Below are positions 1 to 10,499 of a stretch of DNA of 64,000 nucleotides, piece by piece. The stretch's first letter is position 1. The number at the start of each line of letters is the position of its first letter. The stretch covers positions 327,209,106 through 327,273,105 of the forward strand of contig OY282558.1 in assembly GCA_958295665.1 (NCBI GenBank). The letters are read 5' to 3'. The notes beneath the pieces were generated by a model. It was given only the letters and a program-made list of their open reading frames with translations, ran no database searches and was not told where the DNA came from. The translations under genes were made by a program, and so were the position numbers. Source of the stretch: Tipula vernalis. Taxonomy: Eukaryota; Arthropoda; Insecta; Diptera; Tipulidae.

Positions 1-87
1 CTCCCAAATTGCAGTATCTACAAAACGAATGAAGACAAAAATTAAAACTCCATATTTTTAGGAAATACTTTTTATATTTTATTAATT

Positions 88-1243
88 TTAGTATTTTGTA
101 GGTCCTCCTTTGGCTTTGATGACAGCCAGGACTCTTTTATTCATCGACCGTACTAATTTTTCGCAGGTATTTCTCAATATATTTTTCCATTCCTCTGTCA
201 GCGCACGTTTGAGGTCTTCCTTTGAAGTCATACTGCGATCCTTGATTTTTTTTTTTTAAAATTGACCACAAATTTTCAATGGGATTTAGGTCTGGTGACT
301 GGGTGGGCCAGTCCATGACTCGAATTTGTTTTTTTCGAAACCAACTCATCGTAACGCGGGAAGTATGGCAGGGGGCATTATCCTGTTGATAAATTATCGA
401 AGAACTACCCGTTTCCCCAAAGATTTGCCGAATTGAGGAATTCAATGCAGCCTCGAGGACGGTAACATAGTTGGTACTGTTCATCGAACCCTCACAAAAC
501 AACAGTTTTCTCACCCCTGATGATGCCATACAACCCCACACCATCAGTTTTCCCCCTCCATGATTTACGGTAGGCACTATACAATCAGGATTGTATGCTT
601 TCCCGACTCTTCTTCTTACGATGGTTGCGCCAGGAGTTCCAAAAATCTATAAGAATTCCATCAAATTTAACATAAATTTCTCTATTAATTCTTTTAAAAT
701 ACATAGCACAATTTTTTATTTTTTTTTTTGACTAATTATTTTTTAATATTTATTTTTTATATTTACCTCAAAAGTAGATTCATCTGACCAAACAACTCTC
801 GCCCAATCCACGTCATTCCAATGTTTGTGTTCTCGAGCCCATCTCAAGCGACTTTTTATGTTGGTAAGTGAGAGCAAAGGTTTTTTTCTTGCTTTACAAC
901 CTTTCAATCCAGCTTGCAGGAGCCTTCTTCTAACTGTCCGTGCCGAAATGTGAACTTCTTGTTCTGTTAAATGCTCTGCAGCTATCTCAGCAGATGTTTT
1001 TCTTCGGTTTTTGAGAGATTTTCGCACAATTTGTCGATCGTCTCTTACCGAAGTGATACGATTTCTGCCTGAGCGTAGTTTATAGGCATAGTCGCCGGTC
1101 TCTTTAACCGTTTTCAATGTAGATTGAACTGCTCCACGAGAGCATTTTAATTTTTGGGATATTTTAATTTGGCTTACACCCTGGGAATCCAACAACACAA
1201 TTTGTGCCCTTATTCCTTCACTGAGTTGGCACGCTTTAGGCAT
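88..1243 (-). pseudogene. Tc1-family DD34E transposase, two exons, frameshifted
   Basis: This encoded the cut-and-paste transposase of the surrounding element. I chose the ATG at 1243 (MPKACQLSEG) over an upstream GTG in the same frame. Exon 1 (1243-767) holds the paired-like helix-turn-helix DNA-binding region and the first catalytic aspartate in WSDES. Exon 2 (from 646) holds GGGKLMVWG, the second aspartate in QQDNAPCH and the glutamate in NPIENLW, with 34 residues between D and E (DD34E). A phase-0 intron joins the exons in frame. A run of 12 A on the coding strand (246-257) has one base too many: the frame used upstream ends at 137, while the normal family C-terminus (KAKGGPTKY, stop at 88-90) is in another frame. 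Intact length would be near the usual 340 residues. The frameshift could also be a sequencing error. Confidence 0.88.
647..766 (-). other. Spliceosomal intron inside the Tc1 transposase
   Basis: Coding strand reads ...ACTTTTGAG|GTAAAT at 767/766 and CTTATAG|ATTTTTGG at 647/646. Removing these 120 bp keeps the reading frame and gives continuous Tc1 transposase similarity across the junction. The intron is very AT-rich with a T-rich stretch before the acceptor. It directly follows the first catalytic aspartate by a few codons. Confidence 0.8.
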
Positions 1244-1537
1244 AATTATCACAAACACACTTTTTTTCTCAAAAAACTTACGAAAACTCTTTTTGATTTA
1301 AAACACTTTATGTGAAGACTACTGCACACGATCAAATACAAAACTAAAATAAAAAAATTTTACGACGCTACAACTTCTTGTTAAGAACCTAAAACAAAAC
1401 AAAAATTGTTGATTTTCAATAATTAAGGGTCGCATTCGGTGGGATGACTCGTTCGTTAACACCCATTGTTTAGAAAGACATAATATTAATATATAATGCT
1501 AATAGATAGGGGTGCTTTATATTTTTGGCCAAGGCTG

Positions 1538-4380
1538 TATGTACAAACATACTTATATGGGTGAAATTTCACCCAAAGGTCGCTGGCGTCCTTTTTTTTT
1601 GTTTCGAATAATATGTTGTCTTTATATTTAAATCCTAATAAGTTTATAAAGCTGCCGGACTTAGTAAACAAATCCATGAAGTTTGGTCGAGGCAGTCTCA
1701 ATAGTAAACAAATTATAGAGCATTAAAATCTAAAATGGATGAAATTTCACCCAAAGATCGTAAGAGGGTTAAATAAATTCATTGTGATTGCACAATTTTT
1801 TGATTGTTTCCATTAGGGACTTTAGGCATAAAAAAATGTACGAAATGTCAAAAAGTAGTGTAAATAGCTCAAACTAAAAAAATATCTAAAACTATGAAAT
1901 TAATCAAAACCAACTTAATAATATACAGGAATCTGCAATTTTTACCTAGATATCACTTCCAGTGTGTGAGACTTGAGAGGCTTTATTTTTATATCTACTT
2001 AAGTGTATGCGCTGAATCTATTCATTGGTGAATTTTGACATCGGTGTGAATTCATAAAAAAAAAAAATTTTGCTTTAATAAGTACATACATACTACATAT
2101 ATGTGTTGCAAGATTTGCATAATGGCGTTAATGAAGATAAAGGCGAATCTAGGTCAATACAAATAATAAGTGTTATATTCATTTTTCTGGCTATTTACCT
2201 TAATATTTGTAATTAATTTTATTTTTTATTTGACATTTCATACAAATCAATCACTAAACAAGTAATAGTCGCAAATACCCAAATAATTGTTGGAGATGAC
2301 ATTGCTTCCTTTGAGGTGTGGTCGATTTACTTTACAATTGGAAACATTGGTCTGGTTATTAGTGTAAAACATGGTGTTATCATCAACGAAGAAAAGTATA
2401 TTAAGGAAATATTGAGTTTTAGAAATTTGGTTGAAAATCATTGATTTTTTTATTTGATTTTCTATTCGTTTAGAAAATATGACTTTCCTAGATACAAATG
2501 ACCGATCAAACGGTACCTTTCTTGGTAGTCTACAGGCTGGCATATTTGCAGCCCCAGAAAAGATTATAAAGATAAAAACAGACAAACATAGTTACTAATT
2601 GATTGTAAATATACTATATATACTGATATATATCGTTAACAAACTCAATAATAATAAAACTAAGCACTAAGTAACAAATACTAAGTTTGATTGGCTAATT
2701 ACACTCTTGATTTTCTTGTTATTGAGCGGCACAACATTCAAAATTAAAACTGATTCAACTTAATATTATAGTGAATGCCAATTTCTATAATTGCATACTA
2801 TTAATTTGAATTAGTAATAAGTCAGGTTGACCGCTTATATAGTAGTAGATATCAAATTTTTCTTTTGTTTGACAAATGTCAATTAACAAGATTTTTAAAA
2901 GCCGTTTCTTTCCGTAGTATTTGTCCGATAGCGACAGTAACTAATGTAAATTATATAATTAGTTACAACTATGAAGTATGAATAGATGTATACAGCTGGG
3001 TATTAGTCCTGTTATATGTATACTCTCAACTATGGTTAAACCGGTCGTGGAAGCTTAAAGTTCGAACATTAAGTAAATAAAAGTGGTTTGAAAAATTGGT
3101 TTGATTGTTTGTTTTATAATTGGTTTGGAGATATATAGAATAACGATTTATGTTCGAGTTTGTGTTAATTGTTTTTTTTTGTTTACATCCCAGTCGCACA
3201 ATGCCTGAATTTTACATATTTCATTTAGAAATGTTGAACAATGTCTTTTCCAACGGTGTATGCAAATTTAAGGAAAGATAATCCCATATTAAAGATTATT
3301 CATTCAGTATAAAATTATAAAATAAAAATAGTGTCCCCTTTGCTATATATGTAAATATTTTGCTTACAAGTTACATGCAAATATTTTGACTTTAATGTGT
3401 CAATTTTTATACTACTACATGTACAGCAAAGGTACCTTATATAAGAATTGGGGGTACCCAAGGTTTTTTATTTTTTCTACTGAATGAATCTTCTATAATA
3501 CGCTATGATCTTTGGATTAAGTTATATAGAAGCAACTAGTTTTTTTATATAAGGAGTAACTTTCGAAAAGATCGTAATTTAAAATTCAAATAAAAATAAA
3601 TATCACATTAAGAAAGTGTCAAAACTAAAGTGATTGTGTTTTATTATATAAAATCTTTTGTTAGTGATACTATTAGTCCACAAATAAACAACAAAAATGT
3701 TAAACTAGTTTTCGAAATTTCCATTTAATATTTTACTAATAAAACGCATTATTCCACTACATATTACATGTCAACAATTAGTTAGTCCTTCGTTTATTGC
3801 TTCGGTTTCTGATTTGCCAAAGTTGTTGTAGTGACCAGCGCGCAGCAGTACATCTCTGTACTTTTTGTAATATGTAATATCAAAAACTTCGTCGCATTTT
3901 TATTTAAAATATCGCAATTGACGATTAGAAATAGAGAGAAAGCGCTACTTATCGGAATAAAATAAAGCTGTAACACCATACAAAAATTAGCATCAGCGCT
4001 CACAGAGCGATTGAAATATGGTATAGTGGACATTTTTTGAAGTTGTGAAGCCCACAAATATTTTGTCTAAAATCACATGCAAAAACAAAAGGATTAGCTA
4101 AATCTAGGTTGACACACTGCAACTAATCTCGAAAATTTCACTAAATCGGTTTTATTAAATCGCAGTGTGTCTAGGGTATAAAAAAAGTAAATCGTGGATT
4201 TACTGAACTTAATCTTGGTGCAATATTTGATTTTCAATCGTGAGTACAAAGTAAATTAAAAAGAATTAAAATTTTAAAAAATTAGAGAATTTACAATAAT
4301 TGACCAATTTATAGACTTAATTAATCTTAAGAATTTTCAGAATGAAATATAAGGCTCTTCCGGTGCACAACCAGATAAAT
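1538..4380. other. AT-rich stretch without a recognised gene
   Basis: No convincing gene was recognised. A 16-bp perfect palindrome (GGGTGAAATTTCACCC, 1559-1574) is embedded in a motif that recurs in diverged form at 1738-1762. A minus-strand open frame at 2247-2543 (99 codons from its ATG, three cysteines, no family recognised) is the longest and could be chance. A weak inverted repeat around 3285-3500 and a 10-bp stem near 4111-4170 may be MITE remnants. Confidence 0.5.
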
Positions 4381-4827
4381 ATTTTTTACGAAGAACGAAA
4401 CTATCAAGAGTTTTGCCCGTTCAGTTTCGATCTGAATGAAAATTACGAAAAATTTAATTTTTTTAGTCAAAATACTGAGATTGACTGAAAAAATTCAGAT
4501 CGAAACCGAACGTGCAAAATTCTTGATAATTTCGCCGTTCGGAAAAAATAATCGTCTGGTTATGTATCGGAACCCGGAAGAACCTTATGTTTCAAATAGA
4601 AATCGTATTTATGCGTTATATAAAATAAAATTGAAATTATTAAAAATTTAATATGTGTTGCGTATAATTCGCTAATACTTAACTACATGGTTGCTTTCTA
4701 TATATAGAATAAGTAATATAATTAGCAATTCAGTCGCTGTAGCCTGATTTTAAATTTTTCGTAATTCTCATTCAGATCGAAACTGAACGTGCAAAATTCT
4801 TTAAAATTTCGCTCTTCGTAAAAAATA
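4381..4827. repeat. Small foldback repeat with about 80-bp arms
   Basis: The segment 4381-4461 reappears as its reverse complement at 4752-4827, with only scattered mismatches (for example CGAAACTGAACG in the right arm against CGTTCAGTTTCG in the left). A third copy of the arm, in right-arm orientation, lies at 4491-4551. Total span is about 450 bp with no coding capacity, consistent with a foldback MITE. No target duplication was identified. Confidence 0.7.
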
Positions 4828-5907
4828 ATTTTTAGAATATAAAGAATTTAAAAAATTTAAAAAGAATGCTTTAAAAATATTAAACTAAAAAAATTATTAA
4901 AAAATATTTAAAATACATATTTAAGACTTTTAAGAATTGTTAAATTAAAAGGAGTAAAATTTAAAGGCTCTAAAGAACTTCAATAATTTCGAAAAATTTA
5001 AAACTTAAAAGAATTTAAAAAATGAAAAACATTTGTGCGATATAATCAGTTTAAAGATTTTTAAAGAATTTTAAGAAAACAAACAATCTAAAAAATTTAA
5101 AGCGTTTAAAGAAACTTGAAATTTAAAGAATTTAAGGAATATACACCTGTCCCTCGATTAACACGGTAATTACGTTCCGACAAATTGCCGTGTTACTCAA
5201 AACCGTGTTAATCGCGACTAATAAATATGTACATATAATCTAGAAATTAGGGGATTACGTTCCCAAACTTTTATATTATTTGCGTTTCTATTTGTGTATG
5301 TATCCTCAGGCTTGGAAAATATGCAAGAAAAAGGAAGAAAAATCTAAAAATTTCTAAAAAAATATGTTATGTAGTACAATACATACACTCTAAGAAATTT
5401 CTGTTGGATTTCAATATGATTATCTATCTGTTGCCAGCAATTTTTTTAGTAAATTTTCATAGTAGCGTGATGTAAAATGAATCACACGGAAAACACGTGA
5501 ATTATTCGATGTGGCTCACATTTCAAAGATGAGTAACCGCACATTAAATGTGTGAATTATTTATTTTAAATGCTGCAAAAATCAATGTATGTTACTACTG
5601 AAATTGCTGTAAAATACAATTCTTTAGTGAGTTACCACCAAAGGCGCGTGAATTAAATTAAGAAAAAATTTGAAATGGTATCTTTTCGAGCAACAATTTA
5701 AATAATTAAAATGGGAAAACTAACTACAATACTTAGTGTAAATTTAAACTTAAATGTAGTATCCAACTATTGGTAAAAAATGTATCCATTTTTTTTTTTT
5801 TTTTTTAATAAAACGTGATAATTGTTAATTCTTTGGTTATTACTAAAGTATGTACATTTGTATTTAAAAAAACTAAATTAAATTATGTATAAAATTTATA
5901 GAGATAA

Positions 5908-6480
5908 CTAAATTAAAATTATTTCCGGGTGCGGTATCCGAACCTGACTCGTTTTATTGGAATTGGCCGATTTTTTTTCTACTTCCGATAACAATTTTTT
6001 TGCGGCCATAATTGAGTCCATCGTCTCGATTAACAGACGATTTCGATTTTTCGTTTTTGTATTATTCAAATCAGAAAAAATTCGCTCTGCTGCCGCCGAG
6101 CTATGAGGCAAACTCATTAAACTCAATATAAAGTTAGCCAGTGTACCAAAAAGGAGCTCTCCTATTGAATTTTTTATTGATCCAATTTTTACCTAAAATT
6201 CCCCGATGTTTGGTTTTATCTAAATTTAGTAAGTGCGAGGATAACTACAGCACTTTCAGTTCGTCCAATATGTTATCTTTGTCAGTTTCATTTGCTAACA
6301 AATTCGGAAAAATATTGGCTAATGCAATCATGGAGGAAACATTTGATGACATTAAGCAATCAGGATTAATTAAAGATAATAATTTAAATGCCGAGTTGTT
6401 AAAAGCAAATCGGCGTTTTATTTGGAGGAAAAGTTCAATATGTTTTCACATTTCTTGCCACTTCCAAGAATTTCTCTTCG
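5908..6480 (-). pseudogene. hAT-family transposase C-terminus (hATC dimerisation domain), remnant
   Basis: Minus-strand frames encode the C-terminal part of an Ac/Tam3-type (hAT) transposase. The segment with SLPHSSAAAERIFSDLNN and KTKNRNRL is the diagnostic hAT dimerisation domain; it continues in the same frame upstream through GELLFGTLANFILSLM to about 6190. Further upstream (to about 6480) another frame gives FAFNNSAFKLLSLINPD, typical of the middle of these proteins, separated by frameshifts and stops. The N-terminal zinc finger and catalytic core are absent. The last 24 codons (to 5908) probably run past the original stop. It is a decayed fragment; confidence in the family is high. Confidence 0.82.
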
Positions 6481-6689
6481 TGCAACTGTTTAATTGCTAA
6501 AAATGGTTAAACGGCATACGCATAACCCATGCATATTTTGGCCAATGAAATGTCATTTTCTTCATTATAAAAATCGATGTCATTTACGTTGTTGTTTGTT
6601 GATATTATGGATGCAATTGGGGTTTATAAAATTCAACCCTAGCAGCATGTAATTCAAATTTTGATTCGGTATTTCAAACAAAATAAATA

Positions 6690-6830
6690 ATTTTTTAAAA
6701 ATGTATCCACTTTGAATAAATTGTATCCATTTTAGTTGTTTTTTGTTTTTTGAGTATCCAGTATCCATTTCTTAAAATTTTTAAAATAATGTATCCAAAT
6801 GGATACAATTGTATCCAAGTAGTAACCCTG
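6690..6830 (-). mobile_element. hAT element terminus with repeated gtatcca motifs
   Basis: Reading leftwards from 6830 gives CAGGGTTACTACTTGGATAC, a start typical of hAT terminal repeats. The subterminal 140 bp contain at least six copies of gtatcca or its complement, matching further copies near 5755-5790 on the other side of the transposase remnant. These are probably the subterminal binding motifs of the same hAT element. A CAGGG-type left terminus was not found. Confidence 0.6.
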
Positions 6831-7097
6831 AAGCTATTTATTTTATTTACTTCAATTACACTTTATTTTATTATAATTACATTTTACTACCACAAGTTAT
6901 TTAAGGTACTCGTAGGTCACTTTTCAACTTTCACCTTACGCGTTTCTGAATGAAATGATTTTTCGAAAATTCGTTTTGCCTATTCATTTATTAAAGAAAA
7001 TAACATTGTATGTTACCACAAAAATAGTGTGGAAATACTTTTTGGAGAAAAAAAGGAAACAGAATAGTTATTTGTGTATCAAGAGCGCAAAGTGCCA

Positions 7098-7168
7098 GTT
7101 TGTCACGCGAGAAAGGAAATTGCTGGCCAACGGGACGGAGGCCAGCAACCTTTCGAGCGTGACAAACA
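7098..7168. repeat. Imperfect inverted repeat with about 30-bp arms
   Basis: GTTTGTCACGCGAGAAAGG at 7098-7116 and its continuation pair with 7140-7168 around an 11-base loop (aacgggacgga). Weaker pairing extends outward through gcgcaaagt / actttgcgg. It is more GC-rich than the surroundings and lies about 260 bp before the recombinase fragment. Confidence 0.7.
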
Positions 7169-7424
7169 ACTTTGCGGACGTGTTTCACACTTTATTTTTC
7201 CTACAATCATTTTAAAAAATATAATAAAAAGATAATTTTGTAGTAAAATTTACTATACTGACAATACGATTTTATTTTAGGACCGACATTTTGTTCAATC
7301 GAGTAGTCAAAGATTTTTTTTATTTTTCATAAAGAAATACAAAAATTTGGTTTGATGTTTTATACAAACATTAGTCTTTCTTAAAAATTGACAATTTATT
7401 TTTTGCAACAAAAAACTAAAAAAA

Positions 7425-7748
7425 ATGGATTTAAGTGACAGCGATTTCTCAAATACACCGCCGGACGTTGCTCTAGAAGCAAGAAATGTAATTTTGAATT
7501 TGCTTTCCGAAAAATCGAAGCATAAGTATGAAAAGCAATTCGAGCTGTTTTCGAATTGGTGTAACCAAAAGCACATAAAAAACATATCAGAAAATGTCCT
7601 TTTAGCATATTTTAGTGACAAAGCTAAGATTCTTAAAAGTTCTACTTTGTGGTCTATTTTTTCGATGTTGAGGGCCACTTTAATGGCAAAAAATGATCTA
7701 GATATTAAACAATTTAAAAAATTAATGGCTTTTTTGAAAAAAAAATAA
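7425..7748 (+). pseudogene. Tyrosine-recombinase N-terminal core-binding fragment (Crypton-like)
   Basis: A 107-codon ATG-started frame encodes a helical domain with NLLSEKSKHKYEKQFELF, WCNQKHIKNISENVLLAYF and SSTLWSIFSMLRATL. These resemble the SAM-like DNA-binding domain that precedes the catalytic domain in insect tyrosine-recombinase (Crypton-type) proteins. The catalytic domain with its R..H-R..Y residues is missing: the frame stops after a lysine run at 7746-7748, and no continuation was seen. It could be a truncated mobile-element remnant or a short domesticated reading frame. A hairpin lies on each side (7098-7168 and 7843-7879). Family assignment rests on motif resemblance only. Confidence 0.5.
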
Positions 7749-7842
7749 TTACATCATAATTATGTGAAATTTCGCTTTTCAATACTCTTCTTTTACTCTT
7801 ACTCTTCTTTTCATATGTTCAAATTTAGCGTGCGGTTTCAAG

Positions 7843-7879
7843 TTTTGTCACACGTTTCTAAGAGAAACGTGTGACAAAG
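7843..7879. repeat. Near-perfect 16-17-bp-arm palindrome
   Basis: TTTTGTCACACGTTTCT and its reverse complement are separated by only three bases (aag). The tgtcac core is shared with the inverted repeat at 7098-7168 on the other side of the recombinase fragment. Confidence 0.75.
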
Positions 7880-8247
7880 TAATTTGTTTATTAACTGTCA
7901 AAAAACAGACACTTTGGGCTTTGAAAACAGAGAAAAAAAGCCTTTTTTTTAGGCGATTGTAGGAAAAAATTGTAAATCACTTTTATAGTGTAAAATACGA
8001 ATAAATTGTGGCGAATTCATACAGTTTGTTAGTATGCTGCGCGTCTTTAAGTGTAAACTGCGGCAAATGAGTGGTTTACCATATATCATTTTTGAATAAA
8101 TCAAAATTCGTTAGTTTATTATTACACGTCGTTCTGTATTTTACAATAATTTTTGGTGGTAAAATATCATTTTGTCGTGATACACGACACGTGATTTACA
8201 ATCACTTTTTAGAGTGTAAATACACGGATTTTTTGAAACATTAGTTT

Positions 8248-8503
8248 CATTTCTTGACGCATAATGATCCGGATCAGATTAAAATTTACATGTGAAGCAA
8301 CAACAACATTTGATACAACACTCTGGATCATAAATGGTGATCTAAAAGTAACAACGACAAAGAATATGAGTACGAGTATGAAGAGGCAGATTCAAAACGA
8401 AACGAGACAGAAGATTGAAATTTGGTGTTTGTCTGTTTTACGCATTTTGGTATCGTTTCATAAGACATGATCTGATCTGGATCAGATCAAACGCCAAGAA
8501 ATG
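8248..8503. mobile_element. 256-bp MITE with GATCCGGATC-rich terminal repeats
   Basis: Left end CATTTCTTGACGCATAATGA continues to GATCCGGATCAGAT; the right end, reverse complemented, reads CATTTCTTGGCGTTTGATCT and continues GATCCAGATCAGAT. Inverted repeats are about 33 bp. There is no transposase. A related terminus is present at 19409-19442. Confidence 0.65.
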
Positions 8504-8896
8504 CGGCTATAATATAAACAACAAGATATATACACATACATACATATGTATTACCTAACAAACATAATCACCACGAATGATTATAAATGTACCTACTAAA
8601 ATATGGTAAAAACTGTAGTAACGGCAAAATAAAATACACCATCACACGACAGCTATTTGTACATACAGTGAGTCAAAGTCAATATGTACTCATTTTTATA
8701 CCATTGTTCCTTTTACTTGTGTAAAAAAAAGCCGTGTTAATCGAAACTTTGAGCGTGTTAATCAAGACTTGGTCTCAATCCGTTGACCGTCTTAAATCAG
8801 ATTCGCGTTAATCAAGTACCGTATTAATCGAGGGACAGGTGTACATGATTAGATAAATTCTTCTCTTTAAATTTTTTCGTAGATTTTTATTTCTAC

Positions 8897-9290
8897 AGGG
8901 TGGGCCATCTGTTAGTCCTTTTTCTATTTTTAAATGGAACACACATTTTGGGATGAAAAGTCAAAATTTTTTATTGATAATGAAAGCTGGTTCTATGCCA
9001 TTTATGTACGAAAAACAATATCGTTCATATGGCCACCACGGCTTCGTCTACAAGCCTGCATCGAATGTTGTTTTTAAGTTGTTGAATTGTTTGTGAATGA
9101 TTAGCATAAACCTTACCTTTGAAATTAACCCACAAAAAATTATCAAGTGTTGTTAAATCCGGGCTTCTTGGTGGCCAAGGAACTTCACAATTTCTTGGAT
9201 TGGATTGTTGCACGGTTTGCGTGGCATGTTGCTCCGTCTTGTTGAAACCCAAGGTCATTGACACGCAATTCATTCAATTTCAATACTAAC
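8897..9290 (-). pseudogene. Mariner-like DDE transposase, C-terminal remnant
   Basis: One minus-strand frame (9273-9025) reads PWPPRSPDLTTLDNFLW followed by GKVYANHSQTIQQLKNNIR, typical of the C-terminal third of the insect mariner-like transposases that carry WPPRSPDLTPLD..LWG. A second frame upstream gives FQQDGATCHANRAT, the second catalytic aspartate region; a frameshift separates the two. The sequence tctacagggtgggccatctg at about 8894 is probably the element's terminal repeat. The N-terminal DNA-binding domain and first aspartate are missing. Non-functional. Confidence 0.75.
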
Positions 9291-9948
9291 ACTTTAACTA
9301 ACAGCTGCCACTGCATCAATAAATTTGAAAATCGTCAAAATGACGGTGTAGGGTTATTGTCTGCATAACTCCATATCTGCATACACAAAATAAGTTGTAC
9401 AGTTGAATATTTAAAGTTGAATTTATATAGTCATCGGCTTTAGTAGTATTTGATTGTTTGTGAATATTTTCATACGTAAGAATTCGTATATTATTACGAA
9501 TTTAATTTTAACAAAACTGAATGAAACTTTACTGAATTATTGTTTAATTTGATTTTAATTAATTGAATTTTTTTACAATATCACTGTATTGTATTAAGTT
9601 TATGGCTTTTGAACATAATTTTACGTGATTAATTGTTGTTACGGTTCATGTACCGCTGTTACCATTGTTATAATCAATGCAACCACTCAGAAGATTTGTT
9701 ATTAGCTATTTATTATGATAATTTATTTAAACTTTTGTTATAAGTCCATGGTGCCAAAAATATTCATTAATCTAATACTAAGAAGTCGTTAATCTCAAAG
9801 AAAAAATTTTAGACTCTGACTTTACCATCCGATTTTTACCTCTGCCGATTTATCTTACCATCCGATTTTAACCTGTTATTTACAGTACAATCTCACAAAT
9901 AAATTATATGTTTGCAGGGTAACCATTACAGTCATATCCTTTGTGACG

Positions 9949-10135
9949 CCAAATAACAGTCAAGTTTTAATATACCTTCCATAAAAACGTTGAAAAACAT
10001 TGTACTGCACAACTTTTCTTGTCACGATATACTTCTAGTGAGCAGTAGCTATGCTAGTTGTCATTTGTTCATGTTTTTCATAGCAGAGCCGCTCAGGGAT
10101 TTTGGAAGGAATATTAAAACTTGACGGGTATTTGG
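9949..10135. mobile_element. 187-bp MITE with about 32-bp terminal inverted repeats
   Basis: The left end ccaaataacagtcaagtttt continues to aatataccttcc. The right end is its reverse complement with four mismatches (ggaaggaatattaaaacttg acgggtatttgg). No coding capacity and no obvious target duplication. Confidence 0.6.
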
Positions 10136-10499
10136 TTAACAATTAATGTCACGGGGTATCATTCATTATTGGGAAATCGGTAATGAATCAATGATGTTTA
10201 AGTGAATTTCGGCGAAGGGCTTCGAAACTAATTTATAAGATCCGAGACGTGAGGTGCTATGCTATGAAACTTTTGATTTTTAACATGTTAAACAACTTCG
10301 AGCCATATTTCTTGAATCTTTAGTGATGGAAGGCCAAATGGCATTTTTAGTCAATAACTTAGAAGAAGCCTTTATCCCTGGGTGAGATAAATTATGAAAA
10401 GTTTCAAAAAAAATTCTGAAATTCAAATGGAACAGAAGGTTTCGAATAGAATTAAAATTTACTGGGAATTGTTTGAATTTGTGTGACGTATCGTCACGT

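Larger units (their letters stand above)
1..1537 (-). mobile_element. Tc1-like DNA transposon, left end outside window
   Basis: The right terminus is visible: read on the minus strand, position 1537 begins CAGCCTTGGCCAAAAATATA and is preceded by the TA dinucleotide at 1538-1539, the usual Tc1/mariner target site. The interior encodes a DD34E transposase reading leftwards. The matching left terminal repeat is not present in the first 87 bases after the transposase stop, so the element continues past the window start. Between the transposase start (1243) and the terminus lies about 290 bp of non-coding sequence. I infer an almost complete but inactive copy. Confidence 0.85.
5144..8841. mobile_element. 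3.7-kb TA-flanked inverted-terminal-repeat element, composite
   Basis: Left end 5144 reads CACCTGTCCCTCGATTAACA and the right end 8841 carries its reverse complement with one mismatch over 23 bp. TA lies immediately outside both ends (5142-5143 and 8842-8843). Related 'ccgtgttaatcg' motifs recur just inside both ends, as subterminal repeats. TA targets and this type of terminus suggest a Tc1/mariner superfamily (pogo/Tigger-like) element; that assignment is inference. No matching transposase is present. The interior instead holds a hAT remnant, a tyrosine-recombinase fragment and a MITE, so this is a non-autonomous or gutted element that later insertions used as a landing site. Confidence 0.7.

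Noticed and set aside
2247..2585. 112-codon minus-strand open frame with three cysteines and a hydrophobic start
   Set aside because: The frame opens at TTG; from its first ATG (2543) the hydrophobic stretch is lost. No family was recognised and no splice or promoter evidence supports it.
3285..3515. Weak inverted repeats (tgtcccctttgcta / acagcaaaggtacc; attcattcagta / tactgaatgaat)
   Set aside because: Arms are short and mismatched, and the nesting is inconsistent; not enough for a MITE call.
6141..6500. 119-codon plus-strand open frame
   Set aside because: It is antisense to the decayed hAT transposase, whose motifs are convincing on the other strand.
6955..7215. 86-codon plus-strand frame and a 65-codon minus-strand frame over the same bases
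   Set aside because: Both simply read through the 7098-7168 inverted repeat, which produces similar open frames on both strands.
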